The notes under the pieces were generated by a model, which saw only the letters and a list, made by a program, of their open reading frames with translations, made no database searches and had not been told where the DNA came from. This document shows positions 25,483 to 33,448 of a stretch of DNA of 64,000 bases, piece after piece (position 1 is the stretch's first letter; the number at the start of each line of letters is the position of its first letter). A program made the translations under genes and the position numbers. This DNA comes from Companilactobacillus ginsenosidimutans (lineage in GTDB: Bacteria; Bacillota; Bacilli; Lactobacillales; Lactobacillaceae). The stretch covers positions 1 through 64,000 of the forward strand of contig NZ_CP012034.1 in assembly GCF_001050475.1 (NCBI RefSeq), in the 5' to 3' direction.

Positions 25483-25920
25483 ATTAAACAATTAAGTAAG
25501 AGTAGATTGCTTGAGCTTGAAGAGGACTTTAAAGAGTATCAACAAGTTAATACCAACATTGCTGTGAGAGTTGTTGCTATTGAACATCCTTGGACTGAAA
25601 GTAACGGAAATCCAGAGGGTGGTAGATCAAGCATCATCATAAAGCCACAAGAAACTTTGACAATAAAAAAAGACGAAGATAAAGAACTTCAACGCCTATT
25701 TAATTTAAAAGATGATTGTGAACGGGCTATTGACAAGATGAGTGATGAGCAGTTAATGATTTACAATATGCGATTTGTCAATAGTGATTACCTAGGGTGG
25801 TATGAGATTGCGGATAGGTTACATTATTCTGTTAGAACCATTTACAACAAGAGATATAAAATGCTTGAACTTTTAGCTATTGAGAAAGGGCTGATTAGCC
25901 CTGAAATTATAGACAAATAA
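25483..25920 (+). CDS. ArpU/RinA-type late transcription regulator
   Basis: The C-terminal half shows a sigma-like helix-turn-helix (WYEIADRLHYSVRTIYNKRY). ArpU/RinA-type regulators sit at the end of early regions and switch on packaging and structural genes. An ATT at 25483, 7 bases after GAGGGGG, would give 145 residues starting MKQLSKSRLLELEED. The first conventional start is TTG 25507 (137 residues), which has no ribosome site. The ATT start is my preference, less certain than the gene itself. Confidence 0.82.
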   Translation: MKQLSKSRLLELEEDFKEYQQVNTNIAVRVVAIEHPWTESNGNPEGGRSSIIIKPQETLTIKKDEDKELQRLFNLKDDCERAIDKMSDEQLMIYNMRFVNSDYLGWYEIADRLHYSVRTIYNKRYKMLELLAIEKGLISPEIIDK

Positions 25921-26062
25921 TTGCACAAAAAAGGGTATTTATGAACCTTGTCAATGGGGTAAATTGATAGTATAGAAAAATTTGAAAGAAAATAATTTAT
26001 AACACAAAAACAGCCTGTCTCTAACTGCAGAACGACCTTTAAAAAAAACGACAAGTTTCACG

Positions 26063-26092
26063 CAGTAACTTATGATAACGGTTACTGTTTTT
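26063..26092 (+). terminator. Palindrome with T run (terminator or operator)
   Basis: CAGTAAC and GTTACTG flank an 11-base centre that contains TTATGATAA, itself nearly palindromic. TTTTT follows. Either a terminator of the early operon or a dimer-binding site for the late activator. Confidence 0.55.
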
Positions 26093-26153
26093 ATTAGGCG
26101 AGTACTGGCGGTTTCCTCCTAAAAATACCAACACCTTTTTTCTTATCACATTT

Positions 26154-26198
26154 CTATGCTCGGGTTCGATTCCCGAGGCTCGCATAGACCGCAAGGTC
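26154..26198 (+). other. tRNA T-arm-like hairpin plus GNRA hairpin
   Basis: CTCGGG-TTCGATT-CCCGAG is a perfect T-arm-like stem-loop, enclosed by the inverted pair CTATGC / GCATAG. GACC-GCAA-GGTC, a GNRA tetraloop hairpin, follows at 26187-26198. No full tRNA can be folded. Role unknown; a packaging-site or tRNA-relic origin is possible. Confidence 0.5.
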
Positions 26199-26227
26199 AA
26201 AAAGTAGAGTAGTAGCGACTTGAAGAA

Positions 26228-26255
26228 ACATCACTCATTCGAGTGGTGTTTTTTT
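26228..26255 (+). terminator. Terminator just before the terminase genes
   Basis: ACATCACTC-ATTC-GAGTGGTGT with a T7 run. It lies upstream of the late operon, so the late promoter must start after it or read through by antitermination. Confidence 0.75.
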
Positions 26256-26290
26256 GTTGCTCAATTTCATTACTAAGGAGGTGGTGCTAG

Positions 26291-26713
26291 TTGAGTTTGA
26301 ATGCACAACAAAAGAAATTCGTTGATGAATACATCAAAGATTTAAATGCAACACAGGCAGCGTTAAGAGCCGGTTACGCAGAGAAATCGGCAAGACAACA
26401 GGCAAATAGATTGCTTACAAAAGATGACATTAAATCGGCTATACAAGAGCAGGTGGACTCAATGCACAGTGAAAGCATTGCCGACGCAACCGAAGTAATG
26501 GAGTTCCTATCAAAGACCATGCGAGGACAGACAAAGGAAACGGTGGCAACCGCAAAAGGTTTGTACGAGAACGTGCCTGTCACAGCAAAAGACAGGATCA
26601 AGGCTGCGGAGTTGATCGGGAAACGACATGCCTTGTTTACTGATAACGTCAACACAACGAACCGAACCAATATTGAAATTGATATTGGAGATTATCCAGA
26701 AGATGACAATTGA
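26291..26713 (+). CDS. terS: Terminase small subunit
   Basis: 140 residues from a TTG start with AAGGAGGTGG upstream. The N-terminal helix-turn-helix (KKFVDEYIKDLNATQAALRA then GYAEKSARQQANRLL) is typical of the Terminase_2 family. The protein recognises phage DNA and recruits the large subunit. It overlaps terL by 11 bases. Confidence 0.93.
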   Translation: MSLNAQQKKFVDEYIKDLNATQAALRAGYAEKSARQQANRLLTKDDIKSAIQEQVDSMHSESIADATEVMEFLSKTMRGQTKETVATAKGLYENVPVTAKDRIKAAELIGKRHALFTDNVNTTNRTNIEIDIGDYPEDDN

Positions 26714-27959
26714 TATTAAATTCATGCACCCCGAAAAAGAGTTCAACCGATCAGTCTTTGACAGTTTGAATGACTATGAACACTTTACAGAGGTTTGGTA
26801 CGGGGGAGCAGCAAGTGGAAAGTCACACGGCGTTGTTCAAAAGGTAGTATTGAAAGCCTTGAAAGAATGGAAACACCCTCGCAAAGTATTGTTCCTCCGA
26901 AAGGTTGGGAGTCGATTACGTGACTCAATCTATGAGGACGTTGTTATTCGACTATCCGAATGGAAGTTGTTGCCTTATTGCAAGATCAACAAGACAAATT
27001 TCGAGATCACTTTGCCGAATGGAGCAATGTTCCTTTTCAAAGGCATGGACGATCAAGAAAAGATTAAGTCAATCAAGGGACTGTCGGACGTTGTAATGGA
27101 AGAGGCAACCGAGTTCAGTCAAGAGGACTACGAGCAACTTACATTGCGTGTACGTGAAAGGAAACACTCTAACAAGCAAATATTTCTAATGTTCAACCCG
27201 GTATCAAAAGCTAATTGGGTTTATCAGTATTTCTTCAAAAATAAACAGCCGGACACGATCATTCATCAATCGAGCTACAAAGATAACAAGTTTGTTGACG
27301 ATCAAACTCGGAGAAATATCGAGAAGTTCAAAACAACAAACCCCGTTTGGTATCGAATATATGCTCTTGGAGAGTTTGCAACACTCGACAAACTAATCTT
27401 TCCTAATTACGAAGTTCGTCGCTTGAACAGTGACTCTCCCGAACTACAAAGCGTTCCGAGCATGTTCGGACTTGATTTCGGTTATACGAATGACCCGTCG
27501 TTCTTTATTCATGTAAAGGTGGACGACAAGAACAAAAAAATGTATTTCATTGAGGAATACAGCAAAACGGGAATGATGAACAATCAAATAGCCGACGTAA
27601 TCAAGTCAATGGGATATTCAAAAGAAGTAATCACAGCCGACGCCGCAGAACCAAAGAGTATTGATGAACTACGGCGTAACGGAATTGAACGTGTTCGGAA
27701 GTCCAACAAAGGCAAAGACTCAATCATTCAAGGTATTCAATTCATGCAACAGTACGAGTTGATCGTTGATGACCGCTGTCAAAAAGTCATTGAGGGACTA
27801 GAGAACTACACATGGCAAAAGGACAAGAAAACAGGAGAGTACACAAACAAGCCTGTTGACCTTTTCAACCATTGGGCAGACGCAACGAGATATGCTGTCG
27901 AAGAAATCAACGGCAAGGGAAAGGTTCAAGCGAAAGTCCACAGGAACTTATTATTTTAG
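26703..27959 (+). CDS. terL: Terminase large subunit (PBSX family)
   Basis: 418 residues from ATG 26703 inside the terS end; the longer frame from 26628 is rejected. Walker A is GGAASGKSHG (about 33-42) and Walker B is VVMEEATEF. The C-terminal RNaseH-like nuclease begins at GLDFGYTNDPSFF with a second acid in ITADAAEPKSIDEL and a third in LFNHWADATRY. It is the ATP-driven packaging motor and DNA cutter. Confidence 0.96.
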   Translation: MTIDIKFMHPEKEFNRSVFDSLNDYEHFTEVWYGGAASGKSHGVVQKVVLKALKEWKHPRKVLFLRKVGSRLRDSIYEDVVIRLSEWKLLPYCKINKTNFEITLPNGAMFLFKGMDDQEKIKSIKGLSDVVMEEATEFSQEDYEQLTLRVRERKHSNKQIFLMFNPVSKANWVYQYFFKNKQPDTIIHQSSYKDNKFVDDQTRRNIEKFKTTNPVWYRIYALGEFATLDKLIFPNYEVRRLNSDSPELQSVPSMFGLDFGYTNDPSFFIHVKVDDKNKKMYFIEEYSKTGMMNNQIADVIKSMGYSKEVITADAAEPKSIDELRRNGIERVRKSNKGKDSIIQGIQFMQQYELIVDDRCQKVIEGLENYTWQKDKKTGEYTNKPVDLFNHWADATRYAVEEINGKGKVQAKVHRNLLF

Positions 27960-27969
27960 GAGGTAGCAA

Positions 27970-29340
27970 ATGCTATTACAAAGAGGAATTGTCAGTGATA
28001 ACGACGAGTACCTCTTTCCAGTAGACGAAGAGTTCACTCGGGAAGATTTACGAAGTTTCATCAACTATCACAGAACAAACTACGAAGAGCAGTACAAAGA
28101 CAAGCTACGAGAATATAAAGGGCAAACCAAAGCCTTTGATGACGAGATAGCTCAAAATATGCAAGATAACAACCATTTGATTGTCAACTTTCCAAAGAAC
28201 CTCGTTGACACATTGAATGGTTATTTTATTGGTATTCCACCAACTATCAAAGTGGACGATCAAGACAAGGACAAAGTTCTACAAGCGTGGATCAGAAATA
28301 ATTCATTCGTTGACAAACTTGCAGAGGTTTCCAAGCAGTCGAGTATCTACGGCAAAGCGTTCATGTTGGCATACAACAACGAGAACAGCGAACTAAAAAC
28401 AGCCGTTCTCTCTCCGGATCAGTCGTTCATGATTTATGATGACACGATCAACAAAAAGCCTATTGCCTTTGTTACATATGGCAAGAATGCAAAGAACGAG
28501 ATTACAGGAACGGCATACTATTCAAATAGAGCCGACTCGTTCACTTATATTGATGATATTAGGATCACAGACTCAAAACTATTGGTGTTCAAAGGCAAAG
28601 TGCCTGCGGTCGAGTTCTTCGATAATGAGGAACGCATGGGAGTGTTTGATCCAGTCATTACATTAATTCACGCATACGACAAGGCATTTAGTGCCAAGCT
28701 AGATGATATTGATTACTTTGCACACGCTTATTTGTTCCTAAAGAACTTTGATTTGACGGAGGAAGAACAACTCAATATCAAACAGAACCGTTTGATCGTG
28801 ACTAAAAACGCTAGTGAAGAATACGACGTTGACGCAAAGTTCCTCGAGAAACCAGACGCAGACGGTAATCAAGAAAATATCCTCAATCGACTAACGACAA
28901 TGATTTATCAAATTAGTATGATTGCGAATATTAGTGATGACGTATTCGGGAGTTCAACCTCGGGAACGGCGTTAGCATACAAAATGCAATCAATGAGTAA
29001 CCTTGCTGTTAACAAAGAACGTAAATTTACACAGAACTTACGTGAAATGTTTTCAGTATTAGGAGTTCAATTGCCCTATGGCGAACCAATGGACATAACG
29101 TTCAGATTTACCCGTAATATTCCGAACAACGTCGCAGAGGAAGCAGAAACAGCAAAGAACTTGATCGGCATTACCTCACTTGAAACCGCATTGTCTACGC
29201 TGTCAGTTGTCAGTGATCCTAAGGCGGAAATAACTCGCATTCAAGAAGAACAAAACGAACAAACAAGAAACGCAGTTAACAATAACCCTGCAACTGATTA
29301 CGGATTTAACAATTCAACAACCAGTGAACAAGGTGAATAA
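27970..29340 (+). CDS. Portal protein (SPP1 gp6-like)
   Basis: 456 residues. The N-terminal part has YFIGIPPTIKVDDQDKDKVL, and the central part has SIYGKAFMLAYNN and LSPDQSFMIYDD. A stem/clip-type helix follows (SSTSGTALAYKMQSMSNLA). The end is Asn/Gln-rich. Portals form the 12-subunit ring for DNA entry and exit. It lies between terL and the minor head gene with a TAGGAGG site. Confidence 0.94.
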   Translation: MLLQRGIVSDNDEYLFPVDEEFTREDLRSFINYHRTNYEEQYKDKLREYKGQTKAFDDEIAQNMQDNNHLIVNFPKNLVDTLNGYFIGIPPTIKVDDQDKDKVLQAWIRNNSFVDKLAEVSKQSSIYGKAFMLAYNNENSELKTAVLSPDQSFMIYDDTINKKPIAFVTYGKNAKNEITGTAYYSNRADSFTYIDDIRITDSKLLVFKGKVPAVEFFDNEERMGVFDPVITLIHAYDKAFSAKLDDIDYFAHAYLFLKNFDLTEEEQLNIKQNRLIVTKNASEEYDVDAKFLEKPDADGNQENILNRLTTMIYQISMIANISDDVFGSSTSGTALAYKMQSMSNLAVNKERKFTQNLREMFSVLGVQLPYGEPMDITFRFTRNIPNNVAEEAETAKNLIGITSLETALSTLSVVSDPKAEITRIQEEQNEQTRNAVNNNPATDYGFNNSTTSEQGE

Positions 29341-29342
29341 TT

Positions 29343-30356
29343 ATGGGATATTGGGAAAAGCGAGAGCGTGAGTGGATAGATCAACAACAAAAACAAGACA
29401 TTGATTTTGACAAGCAGATAGATGAAATCTATAACAAATCATTAGACAAAATAGATAAAGATATATCTCAATTTTATACACGATATGCAAACAAAGAGGG
29501 TATCAGTATAGATGAAGCGAAAAAACGAGTCTCCAACTTTGATGTTAAAGGATTTCAAGACACCGCAAAAAAGATGGTGGAGGAGCAAGACTTCTCTGAC
29601 GAAGCAAATGAAAGGTTGAGGATTTACAATGCGACTATGCGAATTAATCGTTTGGAAATGCTTAAAAGTCAAATTGGCGTTGATCTCTTGGCGGAAACAG
29701 ACGAGTTAAGCGACAAACTTCGTGAACGACTTGTTACTGAATTAAAGGACGAGCGTGTACGACAAGCGGGAATACTTGGTGAGACGGTTCCAAAGATGAC
29801 AGAACGGAGAATGGAAACGTTGATATATAGTTCATATCACGGAGCAAAGTTCTCGGACAGAATTTGGACGAACCAAGACGTGTTGAAAAACGAACTAGAC
29901 AATATCATTACACGTAGTTTGGTAATGGGTATGAATGCTGATCAATTGAGTTCACGGCTCCGGTCGCTGATTGATGATAAGGTAAAGAATGCTAGTTATG
30001 CTGCTTCTCGGATTGCTAGAACTGAGTCAGCCAGGGTTGCGGACCAATACAGTCGTATTTTGTATATGGAAAATGATTTTGACAAAGTAAAATGGATTGC
30101 GGAACCGACAGCATGTTCTGTATGCAAACCGCTAGACAATAAAGTATTTGAATTGATGGGAGGTGGAGATAATCCCGCCCCAGATATTCCTGTACATCCC
30201 AATTGTCGCTGCTCGACAGTTCCTGTTGATGATGAGGAGAACGAACCACCAACACCAAAGGAACGAAAAAATGATACAAGTAGCAAAGTTGACGCAAATT
30301 CTAATAAATTAAATGTAGATATTTCCAATGCGAAAGGCGTCGAATTATTCCGTTGA
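29343..30356 (+). CDS. Minor head protein (SPP1 gp7 / Mu F-like)
   Basis: 337 residues. A helical N-terminal part is followed by the Mu F-type head morphogenesis domain (about 150-295). That domain shows RIARTESARVADQYSRILYM, CSVCKPLDNKVFEL and the Cys/His motif VHPNCRCSTVPV. It interacts with the portal and enters the head in few copies. It starts 2 bases after the portal stop. Confidence 0.92.
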   Translation: MGYWEKREREWIDQQQKQDIDFDKQIDEIYNKSLDKIDKDISQFYTRYANKEGISIDEAKKRVSNFDVKGFQDTAKKMVEEQDFSDEANERLRIYNATMRINRLEMLKSQIGVDLLAETDELSDKLRERLVTELKDERVRQAGILGETVPKMTERRMETLIYSSYHGAKFSDRIWTNQDVLKNELDNIITRSLVMGMNADQLSSRLRSLIDDKVKNASYAASRIARTESARVADQYSRILYMENDFDKVKWIAEPTACSVCKPLDNKVFELMGGGDNPAPDIPVHPNCRCSTVPVDDEENEPPTPKERKNDTSSKVDANSNKLNVDISNAKGVELFR

Positions 30357-30450
30357 CAACGACATTGAAAAAGCATGTAGCGAAATGGAAAAAGCAATTT
30401 TGAACAAACAACCGTTCAAACCTACTGATCCAAAAGATATGATTTTGTAA
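30328..30450 (+). CDS. Possible 40-residue frame after the minor head gene
   Basis: The ATG at 30328 lies inside the minor head gene without a ribosome site. The frame (MRKASNYSVDNDIEKACSEM then EKAILNKQPFKPTDPKDMIL) looks protein-like and ends just before a terminator. It may be a small coupled gene or the lost or frameshifted end of the minor head protein. Confidence 0.3.
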   Translation: MRKASNYSVDNDIEKACSEMEKAILNKQPFKPTDPKDMIL

Positions 30451-30462
30451 GTATCAAATATT

Positions 30463-30497
30463 AAGCATTCAACCAAAACGGTTGAGTGCTTTTTTTG
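30463..30497 (+). terminator. Rho-independent terminator before the scaffold gene
   Basis: An 11-bp stem AGCATTCAACC / GGTTGAGTGCT with one G-T pair and loop AAAAC is followed by T7. It would partly separate packaging genes from capsid genes and lower or gate read-through. Confidence 0.85.
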
Positions 30498-30600
30498 TAC
30501 GTCCAAGCATTGAAGACGTAAAAAGCTATGGTGTAGCAAAGTGCAAGCATTTATCACTTTAAAAGATATGGAATGTGCAAGCATTGATCCACGTTAAAAG
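30498..30600 (+). repeat. Three tandem hairpin repeats in the leader of the scaffold/capsid genes
   Basis: Hairpins at 30498-30520, 30538-30560 and 30572-30595 have different 6-bp stems (TACGTC/GACGTA, AAAGTG/CACTTT, AATGTG/CACGTT) but the same loop start CAAGCATT. Each has a similar tail AAAAGnTATGG or AAAAGCTAATGG. Compensating stem changes with a fixed loop show selection on RNA structure. A protein-binding translational operator or RNA-processing site is inferred. Confidence 0.75.
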
Positions 30601-30623
30601 CTAATGGATAGGAGAATTTATTT

Positions 30624-31247
30624 ATGGATAACCAAACAGATACTCAATCAACCGAAGAGTTGAACAAACAAGACCGAAACACAGGGGTTGCAACACCGGA
30701 AGAAAATAAGACAGACGATCACAAAGATAACAACGACGATCAAGAAAAGACCGGTGGAAAAAAATACACTGATGAGGAGGTCAACGCAATTGTTCAACAA
30801 AAGTTGGACAGAGCGGAAAAGAAACGACAACACGAAGTTGACGAGGCTAAGAAGTTAGCAAAAATGAACTCCGACGAGAAACAAAAGTATCAATTACAGC
30901 AAGTACAAGCCGAGGCAGACAAAGCAAAGGCGGAACTTGCAACTTATCGAATGCGTGATACCGCTAGTTCAATGTTCAAAGAACAAGGGATCACAGCAAG
31001 CGACGAGGCATTAGACTTGGTTACAACCGATCAAGCCGACAGCACAAAAACCAACGTTGGTAAATTGGTTAAGTTCATTCAATCAATCAAAGACGAAACA
31101 ACCAAGGAACTAACAAAGGGAGCAACACCAAGAATTTCGGGTCAACGTTCCACGATCACACGTGATGAAATTATGGCAATCGTTGATCCACAAGAACGAC
31201 AAGAAAAAATTGCGGAGAATATGAACCTATTCCCCGAATATAAATAA
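30624..31247 (+). CDS. Capsid scaffold protein (DUF4355 family)
   Basis: 207 residues. An acidic, disordered start (about 1-50) is followed by a long coiled coil (about 55-115, KLDRAEKKRQHEVDEAKKLA) and a compact C-terminal part ending NMNLFPEYK. This is the DUF4355 scaffold layout; it directs head assembly and is removed. It precedes the capsid gene and follows three conserved RNA hairpins. Confidence 0.9.
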   Translation: MDNQTDTQSTEELNKQDRNTGVATPEENKTDDHKDNNDDQEKTGGKKYTDEEVNAIVQQKLDRAEKKRQHEVDEAKKLAKMNSDEKQKYQLQQVQAEADKAKAELATYRMRDTASSMFKEQGITASDEALDLVTTDQADSTKTNVGKLVKFIQSIKDETTKELTKGATPRISGQRSTITRDEIMAIVDPQERQEKIAENMNLFPEYK

Positions 31248-31266
31248 TTAGGAGGTCATGGACACC

Positions 31267-32148
31267 ATGGCAGTAGACGAAAAGACAGTTACAAAAGACA
31301 AGTTAATTCCACAATCAGTTGATTTCGTAGAACAATTCAACGAGGGACTTACAACATTAATGAAAGTTCTCGGTATCACACGCAAACAAGCTCTTGCATT
31401 AGGATCAACAGTGAAGATTTACAAGTCAACAGTTACTCTTGCAGACGAAAAGGTTGCAGAGGGCGAAGTTATTCCATTATCAGAAGTCAAAAAAGAACTA
31501 TCAGACACTAAGGAATTAACCTTTAACAAATGGCGCAAGAATGTAACTGCGGAAGCAATTCAATCAAGTGGATTTCAAGGTGCAGTTGCAGACACAGACT
31601 CCGAACTACTCAAAGCAATTCAAAAGAATATCAAGAAAGAATTGTTCGACGAATTTGCAAACGGAACTGGTAAGGCAACAGGAGCAGGCTTTCAACAATC
31701 ACTTGCAAAAGGCTTGGGTCAACTCGCAGTTGCATTCGAGGACGAGGACGTTACCTCTGTTGCATTAGTCAACCCTATTGATTTTTATGATTACATTGGT
31801 TCAGCACCTGTAACAGTTCAAACAGTATTCGGTATGACTTACATTCAAAATTTCCTTGGTGTAAATACTTTAATCATGAGTAACAACGTTCCAGCAGGTA
31901 CAATTTACGTTACAGCTTCACAAAACCTAAACTTATACTTTGCAACATTGAACGGTGGATCACTCTCACAAGCATTCAACTTTACAACCGATCAAACAGG
32001 ACTCGTTGGAATTGCTCACGAACCTAAGAACGACTCACTATCATACGAAAGTGTTGTTGCAGACGCTCTCTTGCTATTACCAGAACGTTTGGACGGTATC
32101 ATTGTATCTACTATTTCAGCAGAGGCAGGAACAGACTCTCCCAGCTAG
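31267..32148 (+). CDS. Major capsid protein (HK97 fold)
   Basis: 293 residues from ATG 31267, 11 bases after GGAGG; the ATG at 31258 is too close. The protein shows the HK97-like order: an N-terminal arm, a long helix region (SGFQGAVADTDSELLKAIQK), then a beta A-domain (ALVNPIDFYDYIGSAPVTVQ and GMTYIQNFLGVNTLIMSNNV). The zero-frame ends SPS-stop at CCC AGC TAG. A +1 slip from CCC to CCA opens another 23 residues to 32215, as in Listeria phage PSA. Both a normal and a longer form are therefore likely. Confidence 0.9.
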   Translation: MAVDEKTVTKDKLIPQSVDFVEQFNEGLTTLMKVLGITRKQALALGSTVKIYKSTVTLADEKVAEGEVIPLSEVKKELSDTKELTFNKWRKNVTAEAIQSSGFQGAVADTDSELLKAIQKNIKKELFDEFANGTGKATGAGFQQSLAKGLGQLAVAFEDEDVTSVALVNPIDFYDYIGSAPVTVQTVFGMTYIQNFLGVNTLIMSNNVPAGTIYVTASQNLNLYFATLNGGSLSQAFNFTTDQTGLVGIAHEPKNDSLSYESVVADALLLLPERLDGIIVSTISAEAGTDSPS

Positions 32149-32215
32149 TCCCGAAGTTGCCGGAGTTGAAGTAGCAAACGCTACAAAGACAACAGCAGAC
32201 GTTAGGGGTGTTTAA
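32137..32215 (+). other. Probable +1 frameshift site and capsid extension
   Basis: At 32140-32143 the overlapping proline codons CCC/CCA sit two codons before the stop. The +1 frame then reads ASPEVAGVEVANATKTTADV to TAA at 32213, just before the next gene's ATG at 32216. Position and chemistry match the known programmed +1 shift of phage PSA capsid. Whether it is programmed or a mutation is not settled. Confidence 0.6.
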
Positions 32216-32374
32216 ATGGCAGACTTATATTGTAATGACAAGCTAATTAAAAAAGACTTTAAATTGGGAGATACAGTCCATTTGACAGGTCTTAAAGCAG
32301 GATCAGAGCAAGTCATGGAATTACGAAAAGGAAACAAAGTTATTCATTCATCAACATTCACGACGAAAGGATAG
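32216..32374 (+). CDS. Small 52-residue protein downstream of the capsid gene
   Basis: ATG 32216 follows AGGGGTG and directly abuts the TAA of the capsid +1 extension. The product has a beta-strand character (GDTVHLTGLKAGSEQVMELR). It may be a small head decoration or join protein; no family is named. The next gene starts 8 bases after its stop. Confidence 0.7.
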   Translation: MADLYCNDKLIKKDFKLGDTVHLTGLKAGSEQVMELRKGNKVIHSSTFTTKG

Positions 32375-32382
32375 GTGGAAAT

Positions 32383-32751
32383 ATGGCAGAAGAAACTACG
32401 CTACTAGATGACATTAAAACCGCCTTGTCTATTTCAAATAATGATCGTGATAAGCTGTTAAACCTAATCATTAAACGAACTACTCAACGATTGAAGTCTA
32501 AACTACATACCACAGAGGACGTGCCAAGCTCTTTGGAATTTATATTGTTTGAGGTGTCTATCAGACGATACAACCGCATGAGTAACGAGGGCATGACCTC
32601 TTATTCACAGGACGGAGAAAGTATTACGTTTAGTGATGATGACTTTTCGGGCTTTGAAAACGACATTACGGACTATTTGAAAGAACATTCAGAGAACCCG
32701 TTGCCTACGATCAAGTTTGTTGACCCGTATTCATTCGGGAGGAAATACTAA
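32383..32751 (+). CDS. Head-tail connector protein
   Basis: 122 residues from ATG 32383 after GGTGGAAAT. The N-terminal helices (LLDDIKTALSISNNDRDKLL then NLIIKRTTQRLK) and the following EFILFEVSIRRYNRMSNEGM match the gp6-like adaptor family that binds the portal. The acidic middle and the YSFGRKY end fit. It opens the connector cluster of four overlapping genes. A second, 5'-truncated copy lies at 1-281. Confidence 0.88.
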   Translation: MAEETTLLDDIKTALSISNNDRDKLLNLIIKRTTQRLKSKLHTTEDVPSSLEFILFEVSIRRYNRMSNEGMTSYSQDGESITFSDDDFSGFENDITDYLKEHSENPLPTIKFVDPYSFGRKY

Positions 32752-33056
32752 TGCGATTTGATACTCCGATCACGTTTTACACTGATCCGAGCAACAAATA
32801 CAACCCGGAAACAGGTCAACATGACTCAACACCAACAGAAGTGTTCAAGTGTTGGGCAAACGTAACAGACAACGGCGTTCAACGTAATGTTGAAACGTTC
32901 GGCAACTATAACATTCAAACAAAAACAATAAGGCTAGTTGAAAGTATCAATTTCAACTGGTCTTTTTTGTTGATTGGGAATGATACGCAACACTGGATCA
33001 AGAAAACTAAAACCTCCACCTCAAAAGTGAAGAGTTTCCAAGTTGGTATTTCCTAA
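32751..33056 (+). CDS. Head closure / head-tail joining protein
   Basis: 101 residues, beta-rich (ITFYTDPSNKYNPETGQHDS, then WANVTDNGVQRNVETFGNYN). Family assignment to siphovirus head closure proteins comes mainly from its place as the second gene after the connector and from the typical 100-110 residue size. Its ATG overlaps the connector stop by one base and its own stop overlaps the next start. Confidence 0.75.
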   Translation: MRFDTPITFYTDPSNKYNPETGQHDSTPTEVFKCWANVTDNGVQRNVETFGNYNIQTKTIRLVESINFNWSFLLIGNDTQHWIKKTKTSTSKVKSFQVGIS

Positions 33057-33448
33057 TGGGAATGAAAGTGAAGTTTGTCGGACTGAACAAAGCAAAGGTC
33101 AAACTAACCGAACAGTCAGACATGAAGAGGTTTGTCAGTGTCGTTAGGAAGTCCACGGTTGAGGTACAAGAGAAAACCAAACGGAATATGGGAACTACAT
33201 ACACCAAGACGTATAAGAGCGGTAGCAAGGCAGGAAAACGAATTTCAACGGGTCAAACAAAGAAGATGACAAATATCTACTTTGAGGACAGCGGACTAAA
33301 GGGAATTATTAGACCGGAAACGGAATATTTCCAATACGTCGAACTTGGAACTCGTTTCATGGCAAAAGAACCGACTCTAAAGCCTGCATTGGATAGTGTT
33401 TACCCTGTATTTCTATCAAGAATAAAAAAGGCGGCGGAGGGATCATGA
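33056..33448 (+). CDS. HK97 gp10-like tail component
   Basis: 130 residues. A basic helical start (VKFVGLNKAKVKLTEQSDMK then RFVSVVRKSTVEVQEKTKR) and a C-terminal part with YFQYVELGTRFMAKEPTLKP are the usual gp10 family features. It acts at the neck, where the tail meets the head. The last four bases overlap the next gene. Confidence 0.82.
   Translation: MGMKVKFVGLNKAKVKLTEQSDMKRFVSVVRKSTVEVQEKTKRNMGTTYTKTYKSGSKAGKRISTGQTKKMTNIYFEDSGLKGIIRPETEYFQYVELGTRFMAKEPTLKPALDSVYPVFLSRIKKAAEGS

Larger units (their letters stand above)
25921..26290 (+). other. Gene-free 370 bp between late regulator and terminase
   Basis: No credible gene. It holds three structured parts, listed separately: a palindrome with T run (26063-26092), a tRNA T-arm-like hairpin followed by a GNRA hairpin (26154-26198) and a terminator (26228-26255). 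By position it should contain the late promoter and possibly the packaging (cos/pac) site, but I cannot point to the cut site. Confidence 0.7.

Noticed and set aside
26097..26184. Full tRNA gene
   Set aside because: The T-arm and a partial acceptor pairing (GCGAGT/GCTCGC) are present, but no D-arm or anticodon arm with a proper loop can be formed. Kept only as a T-arm-like hairpin.
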